Below are positions 23,491 to 36,690 of a stretch of 64,000 nt of DNA, in pieces. The number at the start of each line of letters is the position of its first letter. Positions within the stretch are counted from its first letter, which is position 1. This DNA comes from Larix kaempferi. Its lineage: Eukaryota > Streptophyta > Pinopsida > Pinales > Pinaceae. The position numbers and the translations under genes were made by a program. A model generated the notes under the pieces. It was not told the origin of the DNA. It saw only the letters and a list, made by a program, of their open reading frames with translations, and ran no database searches. The DNA lies in NCBI GenBank assembly GCA_027924585.1, contig BSBM01000606.1, forward strand, positions 10,111,501-10,175,500, read 5' to 3'.

Positions 23491-25598
23491 AACATCTCCA
23501 ATTACATTGGATTTCTAAAATGAATCAAACCTAGAAATTGCCTGTAGGTTATTAGCATGCTGGTACATAATAGATTCTCCTTCTCAGCCACATGAATAAG
23601 GAATTAACTGATGAGGTTTTTCCGTATAGATGACAAATTGCTAGTGTGGAATTGACCATCTCCCTTTGGCACACAAAAATGTAGAAAACACATGATGTGG
23701 ACAACTCCTAGACACAACAATCAATCCCAGCGATGAATAATTCCTCCTTGGCAACTCAATTTGTTGGATAGCAATGTATATCAACTGATTTAGAAAGTGA
23801 ATATGCCCAACAATATAGTGAGTTTCCCCTTTTGACCTCAGTTTCAAAGCTCTAACCAGCAGAAGGGAAGAAATGAGTTACTCGGGTTGGATGGTTAGTA
23901 GTCCTAGGGCAGGAAATCTGTGAAAGGAAACAAAATCTGACAGGCAGGTTCAAGGGGAACTGACCTTACTCTAGGTATGCATAGAAGGCCATATTAGGGT
24001 ATGGGTGGCAAGGCCTCCACACAAAGAAAATGACAAATGGTAGTAAGACTGATATAGAGAGGCGGTGCTACATCATTTTGAACCAAGCCAAGGAGATGAG
24101 CTAGTAAGCAAGGATGAGATATGTAAGATTGTAGTGCCATCTATGTATGCTTTCTCTGCCTCACCAAGTTGTGTATGTTGTAAAGGAAGTGATGTGGTTT
24201 ATACTGCCCACATGCAAGATTTTGATCACCAGTATTCACGAGTTCAACTGGAAAGGAGCCTCCCTGAATTAGTTGTCATGGGTTGAATTCTTGTAGTCCT
24301 ATCAGTTGCACACTGAACATATGTCCTAAATTTCAATGCATGAGATATTGCTACTCATTTATCTCAAATGCAATTGCAGCCATTGATTCTCTCGATTGAA
24401 GTTTGTGATATAGCATGGGTTGTAAATTGTAATGTTGTGATGGGTTGTTGTAGTTGACAATCAAAAGTTAAATGCAAAGACATTATTGAGCAGTGGTAGC
24501 TATGGGTTTGATTGGCATAGAGCTATGTGAATGAGTATTCATGGGTTTAATTCTTGCACCGATGTTCTATCCCAAGTCGCGATTTCAATGCTTGAGCAAT
24601 TTTATAGAGTTTGAATGTTTCTATGGGTTCTCTTGATTGAAGTTTGTGTTATGGCCATGGTTCTAATGCTGTTACGGGTTCTTGTTGAGTAACTTTAGTT
24701 TGTTTTAACTTCTAGTGAGACTATTGTGATTCAATAATCAAAATTTCAATGCACAACTGATTGTGATAAGTAGTTATGAGTTTGATTCCATAGTGCAATT
24801 CTCAATCAGTAGTTGTGTGTTCAATGCCCAACATTTTCAATTAGTAGTTGCGAGTTGTGATGTAGCATGGGTTCTAAAGTCGTTTTAGGTTCTTGTTGAT
24901 TTTAGTTTTTGATCCATGAAATAGTTTTCAATTGGAAATCAAAAGTTTAATGTGCATAGAATTGTTGATCATAATGCAAAGAGTTGTGTGAATGAGTAGT
25001 TGGGTTCTTGGTGACTAATTTATTTGATGGAATGTGTTTAAATTTATGAGTTTTATATTTCAAGACTAATTCCCACAATATGACTGGTAATATTGATATA
25101 CAAAGATAACTTTCAAAGGGTCATGAATAAAGTTCAAATAGCATTCAGAGTAGTTAAACATGGAAAACATACTAATGTGTGAACAGTAGATGACTAAAAT
25201 TCTCAGCTGTTTTAGCAATAATTGTAAAATCTACAATTACATTGGATTTCTAAAATGAATCAAACCTAGAAATTGCCTGTAGGTTATTAGCATGCTAGTA
25301 CATAATAGATTATTCTTCTCAGCCACACGTATAAGGCATAAATTGATGAGGTTTTTCCCTATAGATGACAACTTGCTAGCGTGGAATTGACCATCTCCCT
25401 TTGGCACACAAAAATGTAGAAAAAACATGATGTGGACAACTCCTAGCCACAACAATCAATCCTAGCAATGAATAATTCCTCCTTGGAAACACAATTTGTT
25501 GGATAGCAATGTATATCAGCTGATTTAGAAAGTGAATATGCCCAACAGTATAGTGAGTTCCCCCTTTTGACCTCAGTTTCAAAGCTCTAACCTGCAGA
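23491..25598. repeat. Pair of about 370-bp direct repeats
   Basis: 23491-23865 and 25233-25598 are nearly identical. Both run from CAATTACATTGGATTTCTAA through TTGACCATCTCCCTTTGGCA to CCTCAGTTTCAAAGCTCTAA. The 1.37 kb between them has no gene, only weak internal repeats around GGGTTCT(T/C)(T/G)TTGA at 24380-24900. The minus-strand open frames in each copy (23847-23641, 25702-25376) have no known domain. Confidence 0.75.
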
Positions 25599-25851
25599 AC
25601 TGAAGAAATGAGTCGCACGGCCCTCTTGGGGTTGTATCCTCCACTAGAAATAATGTGCCCTCTCCCACTAATCAAAGTTGCAGCTATTATTGTGGTGCCC
25701 ATGGTATCATTGTAAGTGCCTATTTTGCTTAAGTGGATGTTTACTTTGGTGCTACATTGGTAATTTTTCTATTCATGTCGATGAATAAATCCTTTGATTT
25801 ACTAGTTGTAGCCTGGAGCTTGTTTTGTTGTGGGGATCTTATCAGTGTGTT

Positions 25852-26720
25852 GTTGGTATCCTTGGTATACTCCATTATTTGTTTAAATTTATGGTTTTAT
25901 AATGATATTTTTATTTTGTTGGCAGGTTGTTTATGATGTTACTGATTAGGAGAGTTTCAATAATGTGAAACAATGGTTGAATGAGATTGATCGCTATGTG
26001 AGTGAGAATGTCAACAAGTTGCTTATCAAAAACAAATGTGATTTGACTGCTAATAAAGCTGTTGATTATGATACATCCAAGGTAATGTTAAATGCTGAGT
26101 AGTTGTTGATTGTTGGTATCCTTGGTATACTCCATTAGTTATTTAAATTTATGGTTTTATAATGACATTTTTCTTCTATTGGCAGGTTATTTATGATGTT
26201 ACTAATCAGGAGAGTTTCAATAATGTGAAACAATGGTTGAATGAGATTTATCGCTAAACGAGTGAGAATGTCACAAGTTGCTTGTTGGAAACAAATGTGA
26301 TTTGACTGCTAATAAAGCTGTTTATTATGATACAACCAAGGTAATATTAAATGCTGAGTACCTGTTGATTGTTGGTATCCTTGGTATATTCCATTATTTA
26401 TTTAAATTTATGGTTTTATAATGATATTTTTCTTCTGTTGGAAGGTTGTTTATGATATTACTGATCAGGAGAGTTTCAATAATGTGAAACAATGGTTGAA
26501 TGAGATTGATCGCTATGCGAGTGAGAATGTCAACAAGTTGCTTGTTGGAAACAAATGTGATTTGACTATTAATAAACTGTTGATTATGATATAGCCAAGT
26601 TAATGTTAAATTTTGAGTAGCTGTTGATTGTTGGTATCCTTGGTATACTCCATTATTTATTTAAATTTATGGCTTTATAATGATATTTTTCTTCTGTTGG
26701 CAGGTTGTTTATGATGTTAC
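25852..26720 (+). repeat. Four-copy tandem array of a RABD2 exon plus intron
   Basis: Units of about 250-262 bp each consist of intron end (TTGGTATCCTTGGTATA...TTGGCAG) plus a 156-bp exon. Exon copies are 25926-26081, 26186-26340, 26445-26599 and 26704-26720, the last continued at 33776-33914 after element D. Copies 2 and 3 are 155 bp and frameshifted by one base. Copy 1 has a TAG. Copy 3 has lost both splice sites (AAG acceptor, TT donor). Copy 4 has an open frame but a GG donor. Confidence 0.9.
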
Positions 26721-27384
26721 TGTTAGTTTTTCAGAATTTACTTCAATCTGATCTAGGATCTTAACTGAGAGAACAACATGTACATCATATCTACAGCATA
26801 TCAATCATGGACATAATAATGCAAGCACACAAGAGACAATAGACACACAGAGTTTCATTGGGGAAAACCATAAAGGTGAAAAACCCCACAACTTCCTCAA
26901 AGATAGATAGAGCAATGATACAACCCAATCATAAGAGATAGTATTCTCCTAGAAACAGCTTCTCCTCCTCCACAAGTGCGCCACTCTCCAATGAGAGTAT
27001 GAGTGAGAAAGTGAATAATAGAATGATCAAATAGAGTGCCTCCCGCACTCTATTTATACTTGACTTGACTTGCCTAATAACCTTTACTAGGTCAGCCTTA
27101 ACTTAACCACATAACATAATGCTGACAGGGCCAACCCCCAATAGGGTGGTCTAATAACCCTTTGACGCACATGACTTATACACGGCCAACCTCACCAAGG
27201 TGGTCTAATAACCCATCAAGTATAAGTTACGACAATTACAATATAAATGACGACACTTCCGTATAGAGGAATAATAACATCTCTATAGGAATACAAACAC
27301 TTTTGTATAGAGGAATAATAACATCTCTAGAAGAATACAATATACATATATGAAATACATTCCGAAGTTACAAATACATCAACA
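26721..27384 (-). mobile_element. Element D 3' LTR
   Basis: 664 bp. On the minus strand it contains GTATAAATA (27059-27051) as probable TATA box. An approximately 50-bp unit with GTATAGAGGAATAATAACAT is duplicated at about 27262 and 27305. Confidence 0.9.
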
Positions 27385-27396
27385 CTCCCTCTTAAC
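27385..27396 (-). other. Element D polypurine tract
   Basis: On the minus strand TTAAGAGGGAG directly precedes the LTR, the usual Copia arrangement. Confidence 0.7.
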
Positions 27397-27841
27397 TAGG
27401 AAGGTATTTCTCGACATGGGTCTTCTAGCACAAGTCTTATTCTCTGGATCATCATCACTATATCACTGACATCGAATCATCGCCATCGTCACTGCTGCTG
27501 CTATCTCAATCAATCTCCGATCTACTCGTCATAGGAAGTTCTACAGAGCTAGCCCTTTTTCATGTTGGATGTAGTCCTACCACCTGTATGTATTCATCAT
27601 CATTGGACATATTGTGGAATCCTCGGGACTTATTATGTGAGTCAACAAAACCTTGAAAGAGCATCCCAGGACTGATTACGAGCACATAGCTCAACCTATT
27701 GGATCTCCCAGGATCTTTTACATGCCACTGCACAACCTGTCCATGGCTACATAGTATCATCCTGATACTCATGATCATACTGATCATAACATCGTTCACG
27801 AAGCACAACCCAAATGCACATCACACAACACTTACATTCAC

Positions 27842-28275
27842 CGACATGGGAAGACACACTTCAACCATCTGTAAAAGGCCTAGCACTTATATCTACGCCA
27901 TGGGAGAACATATCTACAACCATGCGAGAATGGCAGAGCACTTATATCGCATCCATGGGAGAACACATCTACAACCATGCTCGAATGGCCCAGCACTTAT
28001 ATTGCCATGGGAGAACACATCTACAACCATGCTCGAATGGCCCCAGCACTTATATCGCAGCCATGGGAGAACACATCTACAACCATGCTCGAATGGCCCA
28101 ACACTTATATCACAGCCAAGGGAGAACACATCTACAACTATGCTTGAATGGCCTTGGAAAATACATCATGACCATGGGAGAACACATCTGCCACCATGTC
28201 AGAAAATCCCAGCAATTAAATTGTGACCATGGGAGAACACATCTACAACCATGTTCGAGAAGCTCATGTGCATCT
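27842..28275 (-). repeat. Minisatellite, about 55-bp unit, 8 copies
   Basis: Units carry the core CCATGGGAGAACACATCTAC, an AACCATGC(T/G)CGAATGGCC stretch, and CACTTATAT. They lie between the RNase H remnant and the 3' LTR of element D. The two large plus-strand open frames across it (27699-28350) arise from the repeats and are not genes. No direct-repeat/unique-spacer alternation is present, so this is not CRISPR-like. Confidence 0.85.
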
Positions 28276-28344
28276 GTGTCTTTGGAACTCATCACACATA
28301 ATCCAACTGATTATGTAATGTATCCACCTGATACATATCATCCA

Positions 28345-28800
28345 ATATGATCATCCTGATCATCATCATAGCATCATCCCGATGCATATCATCCAGAGTA
28401 TCATCCTGATACTCATCACACATGATCGTCCTGATCATCGTCACTACATCGTCCTGATGCATATCATCTAGAGTATCATCCTGATACTCAACATACATGA
28501 TCATCCTGATCATCGTCACTACATCGTCCTGATGCATATCATCTGGAGAAACATCTTGAAGCTCGTCATCTATGATCATCATGATCATACAATGCATCCA
28601 CTTGATGCATACCAAGTATCTACCTGATACATATCACATACATGATCCACCTGATCATATAATGTATCCACCTGATACATATACAAATACGTGATCCACC
28701 TGATCATATCAAGCATTCAACATGATGCATATACATATACATGATCCAACTGATCATACCGAGCATCCAACATGATGCATATACAAAGCAGTAACTGGAG
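28345..28800 (-). repeat. Second tandem array, 75-bp then degenerate units
   Basis: Three units of about 75 bp share CATCCTGATCATCGTCACTA and GATGCATATCATCTAGAG (about 28348-28570). They are followed by shorter degenerate units around GATCCACCTGATCATA (28600-28780). Because 75 is a multiple of three, the minus frame (28615-28292) reads a 25-residue repeat with YQDDTLDDMHQDDVVTMIR. Coding is doubtful. Confidence 0.75.
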
Positions 28801-28919
28801 CATCGTCCTGATGCTCAACATCCAATGCTTACATCCACATCCATGGGAAGAATCCTCTTCTCACCCTGCTTGGAATGGCTACTACAAATGTGTCCCATCA
28901 CTTCTTCCTCGAAGTATAT

Positions 28920-30370
28920 TCAATCTGAAGAACACTAAGCCTCCCTCTGAAGTACTCAGACTTCACTCTGGCTAGTGGTTTCGTCAACACATCTGCAATC
29001 TGCTCATCCGTCGCAACATATAGGAGCTTCACTACTCCTCTCTACACCATATCCTTGATATAGTGATATTTGATCTCAATGTGCTTCGACCTGTCGTGGA
29101 ACACTGGGTTCTCAAACAACTTCACATAGCTATGGTTGTCACAAAAGATACCAGTAGCCTCCAGCGGGAGATCAAATAACTTAGACAGTAGCTTCCTTAG
29201 CCATACTGCCTCACAACTAGCCGAACAAGCTGCGACATACTCTGCTTCGGTTGTACTCAGTGCTACGCAGGGTTGCTTCCTGCTAAACCAAGAGATCATA
29301 CCGGATTCCATACTAAAGCAGCACCCCAAAGTGCTCTTCCGATTTATGGCACTGCCTGCCCAATAATTAAACTGTAACCTTTTGATTCACGTCATACTTG
29401 AGCGCATAATCAACTGTACCCTTCAGGTACCTCATAATATGCTTTACAGCAACTAGGTTAACACCTCTGGGATCCGTCAGGAACTGGCTCAAGGTGTTCA
29501 CCGCAAAGCAAATATCTGGTCTCGTGTTCATCAGGTACATCAAGGACCCAATCATCTGATGATACATCGTGACATCAACCGGCTCAGATGAAGCACCACA
29601 CAGAAACTTCATGTTCGATTCCATAGGTGTGGCCATGGCCTTGCAGTCCATCATCCTGAACCTCTTCAAGATCTCTACTACATACTTCCCTTTTCCAAGG
29701 AAGTTTCCATCTGCACTCTGCCAAACCTCGATGCCTAGGAAATAGTGCATCATCCCCAAGTCCTTCAACTTGAACTCTGGATCAAGCTTCCTCTTTGTGT
29801 CGGCAATCAATCTATCCTCACCTGTAACAAACAGGTCATCTACATACAAAAGTAGTATCACTGGATTGCCTTCCTCAATCGTGTAGTAAAGGTTGGAATC
29901 TGCTTTACTCTTGGTAAATCCCAAACTGGATAGAAAGCTGTCTGTCCTACCATACCAAGTCCTAGGAGCTTGCTTCAAGCCATACAAGGCTTTCTTCAAC
30001 CTGCACACATATGACCCCCCGTCATGTGTCTCAAAACCAAGTGGCTGCTCCACATGCACTTCCTCCTCGACTACACCATTCAAGAAAGTTGTCTTGACAT
30101 CCATCTGGTGTATCTTCCATTTCATCATTGCATCCATATCAATTACTGATGTAATGGAAGTGTATCTGGCCACAGGATCAAGAGTCTCTTCATAATCCAT
30201 CCCTTCTTTCTGGGAGAAGCCATGAGCTACAAACCTCTCTTTGTATTTCTCTATGCTACCATCTGTAGCATGCTTGATCTTTGGAAGTCACAACAGACTT
30301 CCCATCAGGTCTTGGGACCACATCCCAAACATGATCGATTGGTACTTCTCAACCATGGCATCCTTTTACT
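28920..30370 (-). pseudogene. Copia reverse transcriptase-RNase H remnant
   Basis: On the minus strand 30370-30201 gives KHATDGSIEKYKERF and GFSQKEGMDYEETLDPV with a frameshift. Next, 30200-29367 encodes the RVT_2 core: LKKALYGLKQAPRTWY and the catalytic YVDD box in LLLYVDDLFVTG, then MIGSLMYLMNTRPDI. After another frameshift, 29329-29042 encodes RNase H (ALSTTEAEYVAACSASCEAVWL), and ADVLTKPL follows after a stop. One YVDD domain is intact, but frameshifts and the lack of gag and integrase make it defective. The enzyme would copy element RNA into DNA in cytoplasmic particles. Confidence 0.93.
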
Positions 30371-33094
30371 GTATCTTGTATCCTGGGAACTTTAGATTCT
30401 TCAATATCTTCAATCGATAGTTTGAACTTCGTTGCTGGAACAAATGTTGTAGTCCTTCTTTTGTAGGTGATGGTATACGATCTTTCCTACAAAACAAGTT
30501 AAATTGCATGATTAGAAACATCTCATAGTTTTCAGAACAATTTCTTACACATAAAGAAATATGTCATACACTCATGCAATTATTTTATCCAATGCTTCAA
30601 TACAACATTTATCCATATCTCGTAACTTTCTATATGCCTTCCAATCTCTACCAGAACATTGTTACGAGTGTGCACAATTCCCAACATGTCAACAAAGAGG
30701 TTTCATTCTAGATAAGTAGCAATGGAATGTTGTACAGTGCCATAGGCCACTTACCCATCACATGCATATTAGTAGTATACTGTTCATTAATGCAATTATT
30801 CTAATATGCATAATACACAACCTAAGTCTAGGAACATAAGTGTATACATCATTGAACAATATTGTTTAAACAATCAAATATACATGAAATACTTATCTTT
30901 GTTTGTTTTTGTTGGGTGGAATCCCTCTCAATCTTTGCTTCCTTGCAAGAACTACGGGAGTGTGCTCCCTCTTGATCTTTGCTTCCTGTATTACCTATCC
31001 TTCGAACTTATATCCATCCTTGATCACTATGCATACTTACTAGTATCATCATTTTGTTATCCTCGAGGTCTCATACATACATTCATTAGTATAATCTTAA
31101 TACTATACAAAACATTACGATTCTAAGTAATCTTAAACATGTATGGTCAAGATCATTTCATACACAGATAATTTATCACAATTCTTTTACTCATGCATAT
31201 TCCTATTTGACCATAGGAATTTTCTGGTTAGTCATATCATGAATCAAAGTAAGAAGCATAATATGCCTAAACCCATGATTACTAACTTCAATGAATAATC
31301 ATCATCAATCATGCAACAGTATAAGATCCTAACACAAGGTAGGATTCTAACTTGATATAGGAAAAACATACTTGGTTATCATATTTGCTAGTTATGTCTA
31401 GCAATGTCTTCTTGTTCTCTTCAATGACTTTTGCTAGTAACCTGCATATCTCATAGGTTAATCATTATAGAACCAAGTTATACATACCTCGTAAATAGAT
31501 CTTCTATGTGATCCATGACAATGGATGAATCTTTGTCTTCATGTCAACATGGTCATATGCTCTTGAACTAGAACATGATTTGTCTTTCTTGATGTACCTT
31601 TCATGTTAGCAGACAACATCAACCTCATACAACACCACAATGCATTACTACAATCATAAGTGTCAAAACCCTAATCAGTGAATATCTACATTCATAATTT
31701 TATTAAGGTGATATGACAAGTCTAAAGTTAATCAAGATTGTACTAACCTTAATGAAGACAAACATACCATAAACTTAATCATGAACCGATCTCGAAACAT
31801 ACCTCAATACGTCATACCTATCGAGATTGCTTGTAATCTTCTTATGTAAGGCCTTAGCCTCAACTCCCTCTAAAACAAGAAATTTTTCACTTATGCAGGT
31901 GACTAATCCATTCTCTTCTAGGATTAACCCAATCCACTTTGATTTATAGAAACTGGATCTGGAGATGGATTAGGGTTTGTCAGAGAAACCCTAAAAATTC
32001 AAACTTTGAATTTCAAACTTCTGAAAGGATAGAAAGATGTGCCTTTCTGAGCTGGTCAAGCTGGTATACTCAGAATTTGAAAACTGCAAAGTTTCACCCC
32101 TCAAAATTGCCTTTTAGATTTATGGACTCACTAGGGAGGACCCTGAATTAGGGTTTGAGTTTCCCGGAGCTTCACCCAACCAAATAGTTTGATCCAAATC
32201 TCTAAACTTCGATTTTTCCAAGGAGCTTCCAGCTGTGGTCACAGATTTCAAAAATTTCCATTTTTGCAGAAGCCCTAATTTTTCACTTTTTCGATCAAAG
32301 TCCCGAACTAGGGTTTGATCAAATATGACCTTCTACCCAACCAAAAAATTTGATATTGGTCTCTAAATTTCGATTTTGATGAGGATTATCCATCCATGGT
32401 CTCCGATACAAAAAATTCCAACATTCTTCAAAACCCTAAATTTCCGGAGCCATGAATGAAGGAGCTCAAAATCCAATTATGTTTTGATAGAAATATGCAC
32501 CTAATTGTTTCTGGTGTAACTCCGAAATATCAAATCTATAGGGTCTGAAAATTCTACCTATGGTATCCTGACCTATTAAATTTCTAACCCCATAGGTCTG
32601 ACCTCAAATGGATTCTCTGAGAGAGAGTTATTCCAAGTGTCAGAACATGACCTGTTTATGGGATAAAACAAGAGAGCGAACTTGTACGGAGTGCCACATG
32701 TCATTGTTTCAATTTCGGCCTCTGAAAACCTTACCTGAGAAACTACAGTCAATTCCCTACCTGTCACATTTTACTAAATTTAATTTGGAGCTTCCTAGCC
32801 CAAGTTGTGACCTTTTTACCTAGGTCACCTGTTTATGACTGAGATTTGGAAGAGGCAGAAACTCTAGATTGTACATATCATAAAACACAAAGTACAATGA
32901 ATTAGAAGTTGTGTTGTGGACACAAGGTACATTGGGATCTTATCTTCGACCTGTAAAAGTTTCAAATCCTGAAAATTTTTTGAAAATGGATTTATAGCGA
33001 AAGTGCTATGATGATTGGTTTTTGCTATATCAAGCCCTAGCTTCGCAAGTGCAACAAGTGTCATAAATTCCATACCACACATTCTTTCAAGCTA
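30371..33094 (-). other. Element D 5' region without gag or integrase
   Basis: This is where gag, protease and integrase should be; none is recognisable on either strand. An approximately 170-bp degenerate duplication sits at about 32150-32450 (core ACCCAACCAAA(T/A)A(G/A)TTTGAT, TCTAAA(C/T)TTCGATTTT). The sequence is probably leader plus replaced or strongly decayed coding DNA. Confidence 0.5.
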
Positions 33095-33106
33095 GCTCTG
33101 ATACCA
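33095..33106 (-). other. Element D primer binding site
   Basis: TGGTATCAGAGC on the minus strand, a perfect match to the initiator tRNA-Met primer site, directly abuts the LTR. Confidence 0.9.
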
Positions 33107-33770
33107 TGTTAGTTTTTCAGAATTTATTTCAATCTGATCTAGGATCTTAACTGAGATAACAACATGTACAACATATCTACAGCATATCAATCATGGACAT
33201 AATAATGCAAGCACACAAGAGACAATAGACACACAAAGTTTCACTGGGGAAAACCATAAAGGTGAAAAACCCCACAACTTCCTCAGAGATAGATAGAGCA
33301 ATGGTACAACCCAAGCATAAGATATAGTATTCTCCTAGCAGCAGCTTCTCCTCCTCCATAAGTGCGCCACTCTCCAATGAGAGTATGAGTGAGAAAGTGA
33401 ATAATAGAATGATCAAATAGAGTGCCTCCCGCACTCTATTTATACTTGACTTGACTTGCCTAATAACCTTTACTAGGTCGACCTTAACTTAACCACATAA
33501 CATAATGCTGACAGGGCCAACCCCCAATAGGGTGGTCTAATAACCCTTTGACCCACATGACTTATACAGGGCCGACCCCACCAAGGTGGTCTAATAACCC
33601 ATCAAGTATAAGTTACGACAATTACAATATAAATGATGACACTTCCGTATAGAGGAATAATAACATCACTATAGGAATACAAACACTTATGTATAGAGAA
33701 ATAATAACATCTCTACAGGAATACAATATACATATATGAAATACATTCCGAAGTTACAAATACATCAACA
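33107..33770 (-). mobile_element. Element D 5' LTR
   Basis: 664 bp, same ends as 26721-27384. The TATA-like GTATAAATA is at 33445-33437 on the minus strand. TSD GTTAC follows. Confidence 0.92.
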
Positions 33771-34298
33771 GTTACTGGTCAGGAGAGTTTCAATAATGTG
33801 AAACAATGGTTGAATGAGATTGATTGCTATGCGAGTGAGAATGTCAACAAGTTGCTTGTTGGAAACAAATGTGATTTGACTGCAAATAAAGTTGTTGATT
33901 ATGATACAACCAAGGGAATGTTAAATGCTGAGTAGCTTTGGCATCATCTGCACTGCTATGTGTTTCACTGTATGCATCATCGTCTTTGACTTGATGAGGA
34001 TTTAAATATGAGTGTGCCTTGAAGTTGTTGGTGCTCTGTTTTTTGTTAATTACAACACTATGGCAGTTTGTGGTCTTAAGTTTGTTGACTTGGCTTGTAG
34101 ATTCTTTTTTTTATTAATATCAAGGGTTAGGTTTTTTCTTTCACTTTTTAGTCTACATTTTTCTTGACATGCTTTGTGTATTTTGTTCTTCAAGGCATTT
34201 GCTGATGAGATTGGCATTCCATTTTTGGAGACAAGTGCGAAGAATGCAACAAATGTGGAGTAGGCTTTCATGACCATAGCTACTGAGATAAAGAATGG

Positions 34299-36690
34299 GT
34301 GCACTTTTTTGTTATGATGTTTTCCAACCTTTAACAAGTGCCTATATTATACAATTGTGATGTTAGATGTTTGTTTGACTCCCTAATTTTAATTGTGTGT
34401 AATTGTGTAAACCTGTGCCAGCAAATCCTAATGAATATGATTGAGATTGTACTTTTTCAATGATCCTGCTATTTTATGATAAAGTTAAGTGGTGATAAAG
34501 TAATCTACAGGAAGCCACTTACTGAACCTTCATCTCTGTCAGCAAAATAAAGAGTTTTGGATGTCATAATAATTGATTTTAGCCTCATTTGAAGCAAACA
34601 TGACCTACAAATATTTGTGGAAATATTTCATGCACCTAGTTGTTGCTGCGTTTTTCCAGAGGAGACAATTTCCTACAAGTAGAGGGTTACTGCATTTTAT
34701 ATCAGATTGTATTTGACTTCTTCAGACTATTGAAAGACTGAAATACCTTCAATATTTCTTAGCCTAAATCTCTGAACTAGTGGTGTCTTCTACAACACTC
34801 AAGGGATTAATTATTTGAGACAAGAGGTGTGCAAAAAGAACTCAGATCTAGTACTCAGGTTTATCCAAATCTTGTTTGAAGAAGTATAAAAAATTTACAT
34901 CAGTTGGAAGGCTATTAGCATCAACATCTTCTATAAAGGGACAAGTCTACTGATCTCAGTAAAAAGAAACACTTCCAGGCATGTAATACAGTGAATTCTT
35001 ATTATATATCAGTCCTTGTATTGTTGCTTCTCGTTTTCTGTTTCAGTTTGTGTATTTGTGTTTTCTTGTTAAGATATGAATATTTAAATGATCTCTATAT
35101 CATACATGGCCCTAACCTTGAAACCACAAGTTACTATGCCTTGAAAACACAATTGGAAGCTTTAAAGGAGAGTGCAAGAATCATTTTTGAACTAAGTTGT
35201 GAAGAAGTTAGTGGGTAGAGGAAGTGTTTAATGAAATATCAAAACCAAAATATTCCATACAATATATGTTCAAGCCTCTAGACTCCAACAATATGCTACA
35301 GTAGATGGAAAGTGAAGGGTTTGAAAAAATCGGGATTTAAATAACCCTTACAGTAAGCCTAACCATTATCAGTTGGCAAGAGAAAACAAACTAGCAGTAG
35401 TTTAAAGGAGGAGTAGTGGTATAAACAAGTCTTCCCTAACAATAATTGAGTTAAAAGTCCAGGGTAGTATTGCCAAGGGTTATTAGAAAATCAAGAATAG
35501 AAATTTGTGTTTTGAAAAAAACTCAGAGTTTTGTTGTATTGGTCTCTTGCTATGGCTTTCTCTGTTCTATTATTTTGAGAAAGCAGAGATTTTATAAGAT
35601 ATAGATCATTGAATATGATTTTCTAATCTATTATGTTGAGCAGGTTCAGTCCTGGGGAATTGAGATTCACTTCTAAAAGGGTCTCCTTGGTTGGTTGACT
35701 TAGTTAATTTTTTTTTCATTATATACACTTGGTGGTGGAGAATATCCAATTTTAGACATCATTGCATATAGGGTATATTATTTTGTAGGCATATCTCTTT
35801 CTGTTTTGGCATGGATTCTCTAGATTTATTCATACTATGTCGTGATGCCTTAAACGTGCCTGTGCATGGGAATTTTCATAACAATTTTGGTCAGGCTCCA
35901 GGCTTCCAGGCTATAAAATCTTGCAAGCATCTTGAGCATATCTATCAATATGCTCAAGATATTCATGCCCAAGTGAATTGTATCCAGAAGTTTGCATGTT
36001 GCAAGCATATGAAATTATAAATACTCATGCCCATCATTTATTTATTTGAAATTTTTGTTGCATATGGATTGAACCTTCAACCATATTCTATTATTGTTTG
36101 TATCTTTACTTGTGGCGGCATTACCATATGACTTGTCCCTGTTCGAGTGACTCAGATATTTTAACATAAAAAATTTAAATATCAAATTTGATTAACCTCT
36201 CATTGATTGCATTTGATGCACGACATCAAAGAACTATATCCCACACTTTATTTGTTGTTTCTAAACAATTTCGTAGAGTCAACAGTGCCAATGATAATTC
36301 CATTTTCAGTTAAGCTTTTGCTTGGGCCTAGACATTTGTAATTTATGGGTTGCATGCATTCACATCACTAACCCATCTCCGTAATAATTTTGTTGAGGCT
36401 CCAGGCTTTAAAATCTTGCCAGGATCTTAAGCATATTTATCGAGCAAAGCCTTGTTTTCACGAAATTGTTGAACCACAGAGAGACTGATATGTTTCTCTT
36501 TTTACATGGAATTCTTTCCTAAGATGCACCATAGCCTTGAAAGAGGGTTTTCGACAAAATGACTTCCCTATAATCCATAATAGAGCATCCTAGATAGATT
36601 CCTCATTGTGACATCTTGCTTTTAAGGAGATTATATTTTCTATTTTCTATGAAATACTATTGACTTAACTCCATTTATTTTGTATTGCAG
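34299..36690 (+). other. Retained RABD2 last intron
   Basis: Bounded by a GT donor (34299) and TTGTATTGCAG acceptor (36690). It is 2.4 kb and AT-rich without a convincing gene. The open frames at 34991-35218 and 35811-36020 are unassigned. A segment with GGCTCCAGGCTT...AAATCTTGC at about 35896-35930 recurs at about 36394-36420. Confidence 0.6.

Larger units (their letters stand above)
26721..33770 (-). mobile_element. Element D: deleted Copia retrotransposon
   Basis: LTRs of 664 bp each (26721-27384, 33107-33770) begin TGTTAGTTTTTCAG and end ATACATCAACA on the plus strand. By eye they differ at about 25 positions (roughly 4 percent). TSD GTTAC is at 26716-26720 and 33771-33775, and sister exon copies show the empty site. 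Orientation is minus: the primer site abuts 33107 and the purine tract abuts 27384. It encodes only RT/RNase H remnants; gag, protease and integrase were not found. Confidence 0.92.

Noticed and set aside
27842-28275. Regularly spaced repeats that could suggest a CRISPR array
   Set aside because: Units are head-to-tail without unique spacers, inside a plant retrotransposon. This is a minisatellite.
27699-28350. Two overlapping plus-strand open frames of 175 and 178 codons
   Set aside because: They are produced by the 55-bp minisatellite, which stays open in more than one frame, and are antisense to element D.
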